From Ruminococcus sp. AM36-2AA (lineage in GTDB: Bacteria; Bacillota; Clostridia; Lachnospirales; Lachnospiraceae): 64,000 nucleotides of DNA. The stretch spans positions 124,001 to 188,000 of the forward strand of contig NZ_QTYB01000003.1 in assembly GCF_003461955.1 (NCBI RefSeq), written 5' to 3'. The notes under the pieces are model-generated. The model had not been told where the DNA came from, made no database searches, and saw only the letters and a program-made list of their open reading frames with translations. This document shows positions 46,670-55,373 of the stretch, piece by piece. Position numbers and translations under genes: made by a program. Numbering within the stretch: the stretch's first letter is position 1; each line of letters begins with the position of its first letter.

Positions 46670-47803
46670 TTATTCGTTGTAATAACCGTAAATGGAACGG
46701 CTGTCCTGAGCAATGGTATTCTGTGCCGCGGCGGTATCGTTAAGATCCTGTGACATGAAGCAGATCACAAGGTCGATTCCCTTTGCAGTATCGTAGATGA
46801 TACCGGCATCATTCTCCACAGTGTCAAGCTCTCCGGTCTTGTTGGCGACTTTTACACCTTCTGGCAGCTGAGCGGGGATTTTGTTGGTTCTTGTCTGCAT
46901 TTTCAGGAGGTGGTACATGTATTCCGCACCTGCAAGAGTATCTTCTGCCGCGCTGCCCTTGTCCATCTGATAGATGGTCTTCAGGAATTTTCCGCAATCT
47001 TTTACAGAGGTGTAATTATCTCCATTGGAATTATCTGCAAGAAGGAGACGTCCCATGGAAGTGTTGGTGTATCCATGATCCTGGCAGAATTTATTGACAC
47101 GCGCCATTCCGGCTGCGTCATCACCGCCTCCGAGACAGTTGACAAGCTTGTTTGCCGCGTCATTATCACTGACTGTGATCATGGAATTCAGGTTGTTATC
47201 CAGGGTTTCTTTTCCGTAAGTTGTGGAAAGACTGTCATAATCTTCATATACAGCACCCATGATATACAGCTTGATCAGACTGGCAGCCTGCATCTTCTGA
47301 TCATTGATGGCACCTTCGGTATTTTTTGCAAGATTACATACATATACGGACCAGGTACCGTTATCAGTCGGAAGAAGTGACTGTACCTGACTCAGTACGT
47401 TGTCCATGCTGGAGTCGGAATTATCGGTAAAAGTGCTGCTTCCACTGGAAGGAGACAGAGTGCCCTCTTCCTGTGAAGCTGCTGCGCTTTCCTGGCTTGC
47501 GGAAGAATCTGTGGAAGAATCAGAATTCTGCTCCTGAGAGCTGGAATCCTGAGAATCCGGGGAAGCGGCAGCTGCTGCACTTTCAACGGTAGGATCATCC
47601 GCATAAAGAGCATCCAGCTGATCTGCCTTGCTGCTCAGCTCAGCAGCAGAATCAGAAACTTCCTGAACATTTTTCTGAAGGTCGGAAACCTTGGACTGAA
47701 GAGATTCAAGCTTGTTCAGTGAACGGACATTCAGTGCACCCAAACCCACCAGGGCAACGGCAAGCACTGCGATCACAACATATAAAAATACATTTTTTTT
47801 CAT
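46670..47803 (-). CDS. Membrane-anchored serine hydrolase, class A beta-lactamase-like fold
   Basis: A 377-residue exported enzyme. An N-terminal signal anchor (VFLYVVIAVLAVALVGLGA) is followed by a coiled coil (about 32-65), a Ser/Gln/Glu-rich linker (70-135) and a penicillin-recognising domain. Its motifs are SLIK (SxxK, nucleophile Ser), VSDNDAANKL (SDN) and VANKTGEL (KTG). I do not see a clear omega-loop glutamate as in true beta-lactamases, so it may be a DD-peptidase-like or cell-wall enzyme rather than a resistance gene. The amidase gene upstream, 14 bases away, has the same layout; they are an operon. Confidence 0.85.
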   Translation of the reverse strand: MKKNVFLYVVIAVLAVALVGLGALNVRSLNKLESLQSKVSDLQKNVQEVSDSAAELSSKADQLDALYADDPTVESAAAAASPDSQDSSSQEQNSDSSTDSSASQESAAASQEEGTLSPSSGSSTFTDNSDSSMDNVLSQVQSLLPTDNGTWSVYVCNLAKNTEGAINDQKMQAASLIKLYIMGAVYEDYDSLSTTYGKETLDNNLNSMITVSDNDAANKLVNCLGGGDDAAGMARVNKFCQDHGYTNTSMGRLLLADNSNGDNYTSVKDCGKFLKTIYQMDKGSAAEDTLAGAEYMYHLLKMQTRTNKIPAQLPEGVKVANKTGELDTVENDAGIIYDTAKGIDLVICFMSQDLNDTAAAQNTIAQDSRSIYGYYNE

Positions 47804-47817
47804 AAGAAATACTCCTT

Positions 47818-48846
47818 TTACTGCTGAAAATAAGCATCAATTCCATTGGCGATCCCTTCGGCCATTGTCTGCTGGAAGGAAGAATCTGCCATCTTCAGAT
47901 CATCATTCTGATTGGTCATAAATCCCATTTCCACAATAGTAACCGGTATGGTACTCCAGTTGATTCCTGTCATGGTATCTGTATAGATAATACCGCGGTT
48001 CTGAAAACCGGTAGCTGCACAGTAGGAATCAATGATGCACTGGGAAAGACGGTTGGAACTGTCATAGAGACTGGAAACATAAGGATTCTGCTGTGATGGG
48101 CACATGGTCAGTGCGCCGGAAACAGAAGAAGAATCATCGCCGTTTGCATGGACACGTACACAGATTTCTGCACCCTGGGATGCTACCAGCTCCGCACGTT
48201 CCTTGTTGCTGATCGCAGTATCATTGTCAGTTCTTGTCATTACAACCTGATAGCCATGTTGCTCCAGGATATCTTTCAGAAGAAGAGAGACATTCAGATT
48301 CAGCTGATATTCCGGAAGGCCGCTGAAAGAACCACTGGTTCCGGTAGAAGCTTTTGCTTTCATGGTGGAGGAACCAGGTCCGTTGGGCTCTGTGGCGCTC
48401 ATATCCACGTTTTCACCCTGATGTCCGGGATCAATTCCTACGATGTGACCATTTGCAGCAGAAGCAGTGGTATCGCTGTCTCCGTCAGAGAATCCCTCAC
48501 CACCGGCTTCACTGAAAACAGAAGGTTTGGAACTTTTCTGGCTGTTTTCGGATTCCGGTGCGCGTTCGTGTTCGCCGGTGTTGTTCTTTACTGCCTGTTC
48601 AGTCTGGGAGCGTTGCTGCAGATATTTGTCGGCTGCCTGTTTCTTTTCGATCTTGGCTGTATAAAGGTCAATATCTTCTTTCATGGCTTTCTGCTTCGTT
48701 TTGACCGGTTCGATGACGGAAGTCATTTTCTGGTCTGCGGCATCAATTTTCTGATAGGTTTTGTAACTTAAGCCAAAAAGCAGTCCAATACAGATAAGAC
48801 CCGTCAGAAACAGGACGATCGCCATCAGATGGGGCTTTTTTTCCAT
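47818..48846 (-). CDS. N-acetylmuramoyl-L-alanine amidase (Amidase_3), membrane-anchored
   Basis: A 342-residue zinc amidase that cuts the bond between muramic acid and the stem peptide. A signal anchor (LMAIVLFLTGLICIGLLFG) precedes a coiled coil (about 30-85), a Ser/Glu-rich linker (85-130) and the catalytic domain from IVGIDPGHQG with the first zinc His, the zinc Glu in ISNKERAELV, the second His in VRVHANG and the catalytic Glu in VEMGFMTN. The start at 48846 has AAAGGACA upstream; a longer frame of 59 residues is AT-rich spill into the promoter region. It precedes the serine hydrolase gene, and the pair probably remodel the wall. Confidence 0.92.
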   Translation of the reverse strand: MEKKPHLMAIVLFLTGLICIGLLFGLSYKTYQKIDAADQKMTSVIEPVKTKQKAMKEDIDLYTAKIEKKQAADKYLQQRSQTEQAVKNNTGEHERAPESENSQKSSKPSVFSEAGGEGFSDGDSDTTASAANGHIVGIDPGHQGENVDMSATEPNGPGSSTMKAKASTGTSGSFSGLPEYQLNLNVSLLLKDILEQHGYQVVMTRTDNDTAISNKERAELVASQGAEICVRVHANGDDSSSVSGALTMCPSQQNPYVSSLYDSSNRLSQCIIDSYCAATGFQNRGIIYTDTMTGINWSTIPVTIVEMGFMTNQNDDLKMADSSFQQTMAEGIANGIDAYFQQ

Positions 48847-48932
48847 AAGATCATGTCCTTTCTGGGAAAATAGTTTGTATTTGTAAAACATTATAAAGAA
48901 GGACTTCGAAAAAAGCAATTGCGAAATTCTCC

Positions 48933-49009
48933 TTGACAAAAGAGAAAAGTATGATACTATATATGTAAAATAATTATATATAAAAATTTTATATATAAAA
49001 TAATTACAT
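48933..49009 (+). promoter_or_regulatory. Promoter and long AT-rich operator of the PadR module
   Basis: TTGACA (48933-48938) and TACTAT (48955-48960) form the promoter. Just behind it an interrupted inverted repeat spans 48963-49009: ATGTAA at one end, TTACAT at the other, and TATATATAAAA/TTTTATATATA in the centre. ATGT...ACAT ends are typical of PadR operators. The site overlaps the start of transcription and would allow autorepression. Confidence 0.75.
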
Positions 49010-49023
49010 AAAGGGGTGAGCAT

Positions 49024-49344
49024 ATGTATTACTATCCGGTGTCAGCTGTGCTGACGGAATGCCTGATCCTCTCTGTTGTGGAACAGCAGGATTCCTACGG
49101 ATATGAGATTAGTCAGACTGTGAAGATGGTAGCATCGATTAAGGAATCAACTCTGTATCCTATTTTGAGGAAGCTGGAGACAGGCGGATATCTGACAACT
49201 TATTCCGAGGAGTTCCAGGGAAGGAAGCGCAAGTATTATTCCATCACAGAGGAAGGACGCAGTCATCTGGAATATCTGAGGAAAGAGTGGAGAGAATACC
49301 GCGATACCATAGATGATATTGTGGAAGGGAGACTTCGAAAATGA
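49024..49344 (+). CDS. PadR-family transcriptional regulator
   Basis: A 106-residue winged-helix protein of the short PadR type: ILSVVEQQDSYGYEISQTV, then STLYPILRKLETGGYLT and KRKYYSITEEGRSHL, with a C-terminal dimerising helix. It starts at the ATG after GGGGTGAG and overlaps the next gene as ATGA. It likely represses its own operon via the palindrome directly upstream. PadR-HAAS-DUF4097 sets usually respond to envelope stress. Confidence 0.93.
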   Translation: MYYYPVSAVLTECLILSVVEQQDSYGYEISQTVKMVASIKESTLYPILRKLETGGYLTTYSEEFQGRKRKYYSITEEGRSHLEYLRKEWREYRDTIDDIVEGRLRK

Positions 49345-50033
49345 CGAGGAAAGAGTATATGGAGCAGCTCAGGAAATATCTGAAGCGGCTTCCGAAAGAA
49401 GATTATGAGAATGCCATTGAATATTTTTCGGAATATTTCGATGAGGCAGGTCCGGAGAATGAGCAGCAGGTAATGGAGGAACTTGGCGAGCCGAAGGAAG
49501 CAGCCAGGGAACTGCTTCTGAATCTTCTGCAGGAGAGTGTGGGAGACGGGAAAGACAGTACCGGAGAAAAAGAGACGGAACTGCCGGCAGAAGGTTCCGG
49601 CAACCGACGGAGTGCAGCAGGACAAAATGCAGCTGCTTCAACCAGTGATTCTACAAAGAAGAAACGTTCTCCGGGTAAGATCATCCTCCTTGCAATTCTT
49701 GTCCTCTGTGCGTCACCGGTAAGTCTGGCACTTATGTTCAGTGCGCTGGCAGTATTGTTTGCCGTAGTAGTTGTGATCGCAGCCGTGATTTTTTCCCTGG
49801 GTGTGGTCAGCATCGCAACCATAGCCGGAGGAATCATGGTAGCCGGTTTTGGAGCCACACTGATCCTGAAATCTGTGGCAGCAGCCTGCATGATGGTTGG
49901 CGGCGGATTTCTTATGGCAGGAGCCGGAATCCTGGTCGGTGTGCTTACCATATATATCTGTAAATGGTGTGCAACAGGAATCGGACGTCTGGTAAACCGA
50001 TTTGTAAGAAAGAAGGTGCAAAGAAATGAATAA
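49341..50033 (+). CDS. HAAS-domain (DUF1700) membrane protein
   Basis: A 230-residue membrane protein. Residues 1-60 form the HAAS domain (MTRKEYMEQLRKYLKRLP, then EYFDEAGPENEQQVMEELGE), a small helical interaction domain often paired with PadR. A Ser/Asn-rich linker then leads to about three membrane helices from residue 113, including ALMFSALAVLFAVVVVIAAV and a Gly/Ala-rich stretch. It overlaps padR by four bases and the following gene by eight, so the three are translationally coupled. Confidence 0.9.
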   Translation: MTRKEYMEQLRKYLKRLPKEDYENAIEYFSEYFDEAGPENEQQVMEELGEPKEAARELLLNLLQESVGDGKDSTGEKETELPAEGSGNRRSAAGQNAAASTSDSTKKKRSPGKIILLAILVLCASPVSLALMFSALAVLFAVVVVIAAVIFSLGVVSIATIAGGIMVAGFGATLILKSVAAACMMVGGGFLMAGAGILVGVLTIYICKWCATGIGRLVNRFVRKKVQRNE

Positions 50034-51036
50034 GATCGCAAAAACAGCATTGATGACAGGCACAGCGCTCTGTGTGGCGGGAGTCGTTCTTTCTACAGCA
50101 GGATATTTTGCCGGGGGAAAAGATTTCACATATGCTTCAGATCATGTGTATGTATCCGGAGGAAATTCTTCTGCTCATAAAAACCTTGCAGTTATGAAAA
50201 AAGAACAGATCGATGATTTTACAAAACTGAATGTAGATTTTGAGGATCTTGACCTGGATATCCGGACTTCGGATGATGACCATTATTATATGGAATATAA
50301 ACTTGAGAAAAACGGAAAGAAAGATCCCCTGACCTGGGAGGATAAAGACGGAGAACTTACACTTAAGGAGTCCGAAGGAGGAACGGGAGGTTATTTTATA
50401 ACATATGATCTGGGAGTCTTTCGGACACATATAGAGCAGACCCAGAAAGAAGATGCGGTAAATACAGTGATTCTCTATGTGCCGGAGAAAGCGCAGCTTC
50501 TGGAAGCTGAGATTCAGCTTTCGGACGGAGATCTTACTGCCGATCAGCTTTTATGTGAAAAAATGACAGCGAAACTTTCCGATGGAGATCTGATGCTGGA
50601 TAAAGGTGTGTTTGAAAAATTTGAAGCAAAGCTTGGCGACGGAGATCTGGATGTAAAAGAGCTTCAGTGTACGGAGAACATGCAGCTGAAATCCGAAAGC
50701 GGAGATGTGAGCATAAAAAGAGCAGATCTTACAGACGGCCAGATTTCTCTTGATGATGGTGAGCTTCAGATGGGCAACAGCAGTTTTAACGGAGATATGG
50801 AAATCACCAGCTCCAACGGAGATGTTTCCATCCAAATGAAAAAGAGCAGCGTGGATAAAACCAACATTTATCTGAAAACCACAGACGGGGATGTAGATAC
50901 AGGAGATCTTTCCCGTGGAAAATCCAGCAATGAGGAAGACTTCTCTGTTTATGAGAACCAAGTAGGCACTTCCGCACCGACTTTAAGTGTGAAATGTAGC
51001 GACGGAGATATTATGTTAACCGAATCTGCAAAGTAG
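50026..51036 (+). CDS. DUF4097-family beta-strand repeat protein
   Basis: A 336-residue exported protein. The N-terminal hydrophobic segment (MTGTALCVAGVVLSTAG) is a signal anchor; after it comes a DUF4097 beta-helix/beta-solenoid with regular DGD turns: LSDGDLTAD, LSDGDLMLD, LGDGDLDVK, SESGDVSIK, SSNGDVSIQ and CSDGDIMLT. The turn spacing is about 18-24 residues. Such proteins act in envelope-stress modules with HAAS proteins; binding partners are unknown. It overlaps the HAAS gene by eight bases. Confidence 0.9.
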   Translation: MNKIAKTALMTGTALCVAGVVLSTAGYFAGGKDFTYASDHVYVSGGNSSAHKNLAVMKKEQIDDFTKLNVDFEDLDLDIRTSDDDHYYMEYKLEKNGKKDPLTWEDKDGELTLKESEGGTGGYFITYDLGVFRTHIEQTQKEDAVNTVILYVPEKAQLLEAEIQLSDGDLTADQLLCEKMTAKLSDGDLMLDKGVFEKFEAKLGDGDLDVKELQCTENMQLKSESGDVSIKRADLTDGQISLDDGELQMGNSSFNGDMEITSSNGDVSIQMKKSSVDKTNIYLKTTDGDVDTGDLSRGKSSNEEDFSVYENQVGTSAPTLSVKCSDGDIMLTESAK

Positions 51037-51111
51037 ATAATGCGGATAGCAGATATCTGCCTGAACAGTCATCTGACCCTGAATCCGCCAGATAATAAAG
51101 AATGATCCAAT

Positions 51112-51170
51112 AAAAGAAATCTTCTGAACAGCAGCAGACAAAAACACTGCCGTTTGGAAGATTCTTTTTG
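51112..51170 (+). terminator. Terminator of the PadR module
   Basis: AAAAGAAATCTTC pairs with GAAGATTCTTTT (one bulge), followed by TTTTTG; GCAG/CTGC adds pairs inside. Confidence 0.65.
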
Positions 51171-51199
51171 TTGTAAACAAAATATGAGGATGGTAAAAT
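51171..51199 (+). promoter_or_regulatory. Promoter of the hybrid histidine kinase
   Basis: TTGTAA (51171-51176) and TAAAAT (51194-51199), 17 bases apart, directly after the preceding terminator. Confidence 0.55.
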
Positions 51200-51249
51200 A
51201 TACATCTGACGTAACGTTATACCGAGCAGGAGAAGGTAAAAAAAATCAA

Positions 51250-53313
51250 ATGATAAAAAAAGATAATACTTCAAAACAGATCAGGATCTACTGTCTGGTC
51301 GTAGGGATCATTTCCTTCTTTATAGTATCCGTCTGCGGACAGCTGCTCAACAGGAATACTGTAAATGAAGAGAAAATGCGAGCTGCTTTTACAGCGGAAA
51401 CAACCGTGAACCGGATAAGATCACAGCTTAACCGATATCTTGATGTCTCAGAATTCTTTCAGAATATCATTGAATCCGGACATCAGATGGACAGTAAAGA
51501 ATTTCAAGCTCTGTCGCAGATGATCTCCGACGATTCTCAAATTATAAAGGCTATTGAACTGGCACCGGACGGAGTAGTTAAGGATATTTATCCTCTGAAA
51601 GGAAATGAGGCAGCTTTTGGAATTGATATGCTAAATAGTCCGGCCCGTAAACATGAAGCGAATCTGGCAATGAAAAGCGGCCAGTATACCATAGCCGGTC
51701 CCTATGAGCTGAATCAGGGAGGCCTTGGCTCACTGTTGTTTGAACCGATTTATATTACAGATAAATCCGGGGAAAAATCCTTCTGGGGATTCTCAATCCT
51801 GGTACTTGACTGGAACCGATTTCTGGAAGAACTGGAACTGGATAAGCTTACCGATGCTTCCTACTGTTATCAGATGTGGAAAAAAGACGGAAATTCCGGA
51901 AAGAAAACCATCATCGCCCAGGGGGGAGATGCGATTCACAAAGGGGCTGTACAGATCAGCTGTAAGGTTCCAAATGACACCTGGTATTTTGAGATTATTC
52001 CACATACCGGATGGGTTACTGTGAAACAGCAGGCACTGGTTTTTCTGGTTGCTGTAAGCATAGCTGTTCTGGCCACTGCGATCTGTTATCTGATGCTTCA
52101 CAGAAAACAGAGAGAAAAACTGTATACAGAAGAAATCCGGAAGTCCGCGGAAAAAGCCAGAAAAGCAAATGAGGCAAAGACGAGATTTCTCTTTAACATG
52201 AGTCATGACATCCGGACACCAATGAATGCCATCGTAGGATTTTCCGGACTCCTTGAAAAAAGCATTCATGACGAAAAGAAATCTCTTGATTATATAAAAA
52301 AGATCAGGGTTTCCAGCGATATTCTGCTGACGATCATCAATCAGGTTCTGGAAATGGCCCGTATCGAAAGTGGAAAGATCACTCTAAGTTCGGAAAGTGT
52401 AAATATCCGTGAGATGGTGGATGCCATGAACACCGTTTTTGAATCATCCCTTACAAAAAAATCTCTGGAATATCAGTGCAGCCTGAATGTGGTCCACGAT
52501 CAGATCCTGTGTGATAAAACAAAGATGGAGGAAATTATTCTGAATGTTGTCAGCAATTCCATCAAGTATACCAATCCTCATGGAAAGATCACAGTATCCA
52601 TTGATGAGCTGGATTCTGAGGATGAGAAAAACGCAAACTATAAAGTTGTTGTAGAAGATAACGGGATTGGAATGAGCCAGGATTATCTTCCACATATCTT
52701 TGAGGAATTTTCCAGGGAACATACTTCTACGGAAACCAGAGTTGCAGGCACAGGACTTGGACTTCCAATCGTAAAATCTCTGGTTGACCGGATGGGTGGA
52801 ACCATCGAAGTAGAAAGTGAAGAGGGAAAAGGCACCCGCTTTATTATGAAATTTTCTTTTCCTGTCAGTTTAGAAAACCAGGTTCGGGAAAAAGAGAAAC
52901 AGAATATTCCGGATATTACAGAGAAGCTTGAAGGAAAACGGATTCTTCTTGCGGAAGATAATGAACTGAACGCGGAAATTGCGGAGACAGTTCTTGAAGA
53001 AACCGGAATAAAAGTGAAACATGTGGAAGATGGCATCCAGTGTATTGAGGAACTGAAAAAGATGCCGGAGAAATATTATGATGTGATCCTGATGGATGTC
53101 CAGATGCCAAATATGGATGGTTACACGGCAACACAGAGGATCCGGGATTTGGACGATTCGAGAGCTGAGATTCCGATCATTGCCATGACAGCCAATGCTT
53201 ATGATGAGGACAGACGGAAGGCACAGGAAGCGGGAATGGATGGTTTTCTGGCGAAGCCACTGGACGTGGATGAGATGATGCGTCTGCTGGCCCAAATTAT
53301 AAAAACAGAATAA
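51250..53313 (+). CDS. Hybrid sensor histidine kinase/response regulator with CHASE domain
   Basis: A 687-residue signalling protein. A membrane helix at about 12-32 leads into an external CHASE domain (IKAIELAPDGVVKDIYPLKG and GNEAAFGID), a second helix at about 260-282, then HisKA with His319 in NMSHDIRTPMNA, HATPase (NVVSNSIKYTN, EDNGIGMS, GTGLGLPIVKSL), and a C-terminal receiver with acidic ILLAEDNELN and phospho-acceptor Asp616 in LMDVQMPNMDG. There is no output domain or adjacent regulator, so the partner of its phosphorelay lies elsewhere. The start at 51250 follows GGAGAAGG; earlier in-frame starts sit on the promoter. CHASE domains sense small external ligands. Confidence 0.9.
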   Translation: MIKKDNTSKQIRIYCLVVGIISFFIVSVCGQLLNRNTVNEEKMRAAFTAETTVNRIRSQLNRYLDVSEFFQNIIESGHQMDSKEFQALSQMISDDSQIIKAIELAPDGVVKDIYPLKGNEAAFGIDMLNSPARKHEANLAMKSGQYTIAGPYELNQGGLGSLLFEPIYITDKSGEKSFWGFSILVLDWNRFLEELELDKLTDASYCYQMWKKDGNSGKKTIIAQGGDAIHKGAVQISCKVPNDTWYFEIIPHTGWVTVKQQALVFLVAVSIAVLATAICYLMLHRKQREKLYTEEIRKSAEKARKANEAKTRFLFNMSHDIRTPMNAIVGFSGLLEKSIHDEKKSLDYIKKIRVSSDILLTIINQVLEMARIESGKITLSSESVNIREMVDAMNTVFESSLTKKSLEYQCSLNVVHDQILCDKTKMEEIILNVVSNSIKYTNPHGKITVSIDELDSEDEKNANYKVVVEDNGIGMSQDYLPHIFEEFSREHTSTETRVAGTGLGLPIVKSLVDRMGGTIEVESEEGKGTRFIMKFSFPVSLENQVREKEKQNIPDITEKLEGKRILLAEDNELNAEIAETVLEETGIKVKHVEDGIQCIEELKKMPEKYYDVILMDVQMPNMDGYTATQRIRDLDDSRAEIPIIAMTANAYDEDRRKAQEAGMDGFLAKPLDVDEMMRLLAQIIKTE

Positions 53314-53325
53314 ATGAAACAGCAC

Positions 53326-53367
53326 AAAACGCAGGATTTTTCTGGAGAAAAATTCCTGCGTTTTTTT
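53326..53367 (+). terminator. Terminator of the hybrid kinase gene
   Basis: AAAACGCAGGATTTTTC pairs with GAAAAATTCCTGCGTTTT and runs into T's. Confidence 0.85.
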
Positions 53368-53379
53368 GGCGGAAATGTA

Positions 53380-53480
53380 TTGACAAATCCCTGTACTATG
53401 ATATAATTCAATCAAATCACAGAAAACATATATAGTTACTAGGAAATAAGGAAATAGAGATAAGGAATTAAGGAGGATAT
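53380..53480 (+). promoter_or_regulatory. Promoter and repeat-bearing leader of cysK
   Basis: TTGACA (53380-53385) and TATAAT (53402-53407) are 16 bases apart. The leader then carries three short direct repeats, AGGAAATA (53441), AGGAAATA (53449) and AGGAATTA (53463), before AGGAGG. They may bind the Rrf2 regulator encoded downstream; that is an inference. Confidence 0.65.
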
Positions 53481-53484
53481 CACC

Positions 53485-54417
53485 ATGGGGAAAATTTACG
53501 GAAGCGCACTGGAACTGATCGGAAACACACCACTTGTAGAGATCAAGAATGTAGAGAAGTCAGAGGGACTTGAGGCTACCATTCTTGCCAAGCTTGAGTA
53601 TTTTAACCCGGCAGGAAGTGTTAAGGACAGAATCGGTAAGGCAATGATCGAGGATGCAGAGCAGAGAGGCGTTCTGAAACCGGGCGCAACCATCATCGAG
53701 CCAACATCCGGTAACACAGGAATCGGACTTGCAGCTATCGCAGCTGCCAAGGGATATAAGACAATCCTCACCATGCCGGAAACCATGAGTGTTGAGAGAA
53801 GAAACATCCTGAAAGCATATGGTGCAGAGGTAGTTCTGACAGACGGAGCCAAGGGAATGAAAGGTGCCATTGCCAAGGCAGAGGAGCTTGCTAAGGAGAT
53901 TCCGGGAAGCTTCATCCCCGGACAGTTTGAGAACCCGGCTAACCCGAAGGCACATGCAGCAACAACAGGCCCTGAGATCTGGAATGACACAGACGGAAAG
54001 GTAGATATCTTTGTAGCTGGTGTCGGCACAGGCGGAACGATCACAGGTACAGGTGAGTACCTGAAGAGCCAGAACCCGAATGTGAAGGTTGTAGCTGTTG
54101 AGCCTGCAACTTCTCCTGTACTTTCCGAGGGAAAAGCAGGCCCGCATAAGATCCAGGGTATCGGCGCAGGTTTTGTTCCGGATACACTTGACACCAAGGT
54201 TTATGACGAGATCATTCCGGTAGAGAATGAGGATGCATTTGAAACATCCAAACTCCTTACCAAGAAAGAGGGAATCCTTACAGGAATTTCCTCCGGTGCA
54301 GCTCTCTATGCTGCGATCCAGCTTGCAAAACGCCCGGAGAACAAGGGAAAAGTGATCGTAGCGCTTCTTCCGGACAGTGGAGACCGTTACTACTCCACAC
54401 CACTGTTTACAAAATAA
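53485..54417 (+). CDS. cysK: Cysteine synthase A (O-acetylserine sulfhydrylase)
   Basis: CysK makes cysteine from O-acetylserine and sulfide with PLP. The 310-residue protein has Lys47 in [11 protein letters not shown] (PLP Schiff base), the substrate loop [13 protein letters not shown], the phosphate-cup [15 protein letters not shown], and the C-terminal SSGAALYAA and [19 protein letters not shown] precedes the ATG. The next gene, an Rrf2-type regulator, resembles the CymR partnership with CysK in Bacillus, where CysK acts as a corepressor. That parallel is not proven here. Confidence 0.96.
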   Translation: MGKIYGSALELIGNTPLVEIKNVEKSEGLEATILAKLEYFNPAGSVKDRIGKAMIEDAEQRGVLKPGATIIEPTSGNTGIGLAAIAAAKGYKTILTMPETMSVERRNILKAYGAEVVLTDGAKGMKGAIAKAEELAKEIPGSFIPGQFENPANPKAHAATTGPEIWNDTDGKVDIFVAGVGTGGTITGTGEYLKSQNPNVKVVAVEPATSPVLSEGKAGPHKIQGIGAGFVPDTLDTKVYDEIIPVENEDAFETSKLLTKKEGILTGISSGAALYAAIQLAKRPENKGKVIVALLPDSGDRYYSTPLFTK

Positions 54418-54471
54418 TCGATCCGAAGACCGCTTCTTTTGCCCCGAAGCGTGATCCTGCGGGATTATTTA

Positions 54472-54522
54472 CGGCGCTCCTGAATGCCTGTCCAAGCAGG
54501 CTGCCGGAGCGCCGGTTTTATT
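54472..54522 (+). terminator. Terminator of cysK
   Basis: CGGCGCTCC pairs with GGAGCGCCG, with an inner GCCTG/CAGGC stem, then GTTTTATT. Confidence 0.85.
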
Positions 54523-54532
54523 CTTATTTACA

Positions 54533-54561
54533 TTGTATCAGATAGTTTTTTAGGGTATAAT
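54533..54561 (+). promoter_or_regulatory. Promoter of the Rrf2 regulator
   Basis: TTGTAT (54533-54538) and TATAAT (54556-54561) lie 17 bases apart. The leader to 54782 is long (about 215 bases) and holds a hairpin, GCAGATTCTGCTTCC-type pairing, near 54607, but no recognised element. Confidence 0.65.
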
Positions 54562-54782
54562 AGAGAAAACAAACAAAACCTATTAACAATATAAAGAATA
54601 AAGTCTGCAAAGCAGATTCTGCTTCCTATGAAAGAAGATACAGGAAGCTGCCTGTGCATCACAGAGAAGGGTGCCGGTCATGGAATACAGAGGAATATTT
54701 CCGGCTGAACAGCTGCACAATAACAGAAAGAGCAAAAGACTATAAATAAGAAGAATACTGAAATATTGGAGGTAAATATTAC

Positions 54783-55217
54783 ATGAGGATTTCTACAAGA
54801 GGAAGATATGCGCTGAGACTGATGTTGGATCTTGCTACAAATTATACAGGAAAACCGATCCGCCTGAAGGATGTGGCGAAGCGTCAGGGGATTTCCGATA
54901 AATATCTGGAGCAGATCATCTCCATCCTGAACAAAGCAGGCTTTGTCCGCAGTGTCCGTGGTCCTCAGGGAGGCTATGCACTGCAGCAGACCCCGGATAA
55001 ATACACCGTCGGAATGATCCTTCGCCTCACAGAAGGAAGCCTTTCCCCTGTGGAATGTCTGGACGACAACGGAGCCTTCTGTGAACGTGAGGAGAACTGT
55101 GTCACCCAGATCCTCTGGAAAAAGCTGGACGATGCTATCAAAGGTGTGGTGGATCATATAACACTGGAAGACCTGATGAACTGGCAATCTGTCAAGGCAG
55201 ACGAATACATCATATAA
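54783..55217 (+). CDS. Rrf2-family transcriptional regulator with three cysteines
   Basis: A 144-residue Rrf2 winged-HTH regulator: MRISTRGRYALRLMLDLATN, then KRQGISDKYLEQIISIL and VRSVRGPQGGYALQ. Near residues 92-109, C-x7-C-x5-C (ECLDDNGAFCEREENCV) provides three cysteines such as IscR and NsrR use to hold an Fe-S cluster; CymR of Bacillus lacks them. It is therefore either a CymR-like cysteine regulator or an Fe-S-sensing one. Position after cysK favours sulfur control. GGAGG precedes the ATG and a perfect terminator follows. Confidence 0.9.
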   Translation: MRISTRGRYALRLMLDLATNYTGKPIRLKDVAKRQGISDKYLEQIISILNKAGFVRSVRGPQGGYALQQTPDKYTVGMILRLTEGSLSPVECLDDNGAFCEREENCVTQILWKKLDDAIKGVVDHITLEDLMNWQSVKADEYII

Positions 55218-55246
55218 AAAAAAGCTGCGCAAGCAGCTTTTTTTTA
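55216..55246 (+). terminator. Terminator of the Rrf2 gene
   Basis: GCTGC-GCAA-GCAGC flanked by eight A and nine T; overlaps the stop codon. Confidence 0.95.
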
Positions 55247-55256
55247 TATCACATTT

Positions 55257-55312
55257 TTTTACTAACATTTTACAAAACCGCGATTTTATATTTTACCTTC
55301 CATTTCTATAAT
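55257..55312 (+). promoter_or_regulatory. Pho-box promoter of the pst operon
   Basis: Two adjacent 11-bp repeats, TTTTACTAACA (55257-55267) and TTTTACAAAAC (55268-55278), with a third TTTTACCTTCC at 55291, fit the TT(A/T)ACA direct repeats with 11-bp period bound by PhoB/PhoP. They replace a -35 box in front of TATAAT (55307-55312). Transcription should rise in phosphate starvation. Confidence 0.75.
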
Positions 55313-55373
55313 AACACCTGTACTTAAGCAGTGAGCAAGTAAAAATGATCATAGAAACGAGGAGAAAAAAATC

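Noticed and set aside
48847..49023. 59-residue N-terminal extension of the amidase
   Set aside because: It translates the AT-rich promoter/operator of padR and places extra residues before the signal anchor.
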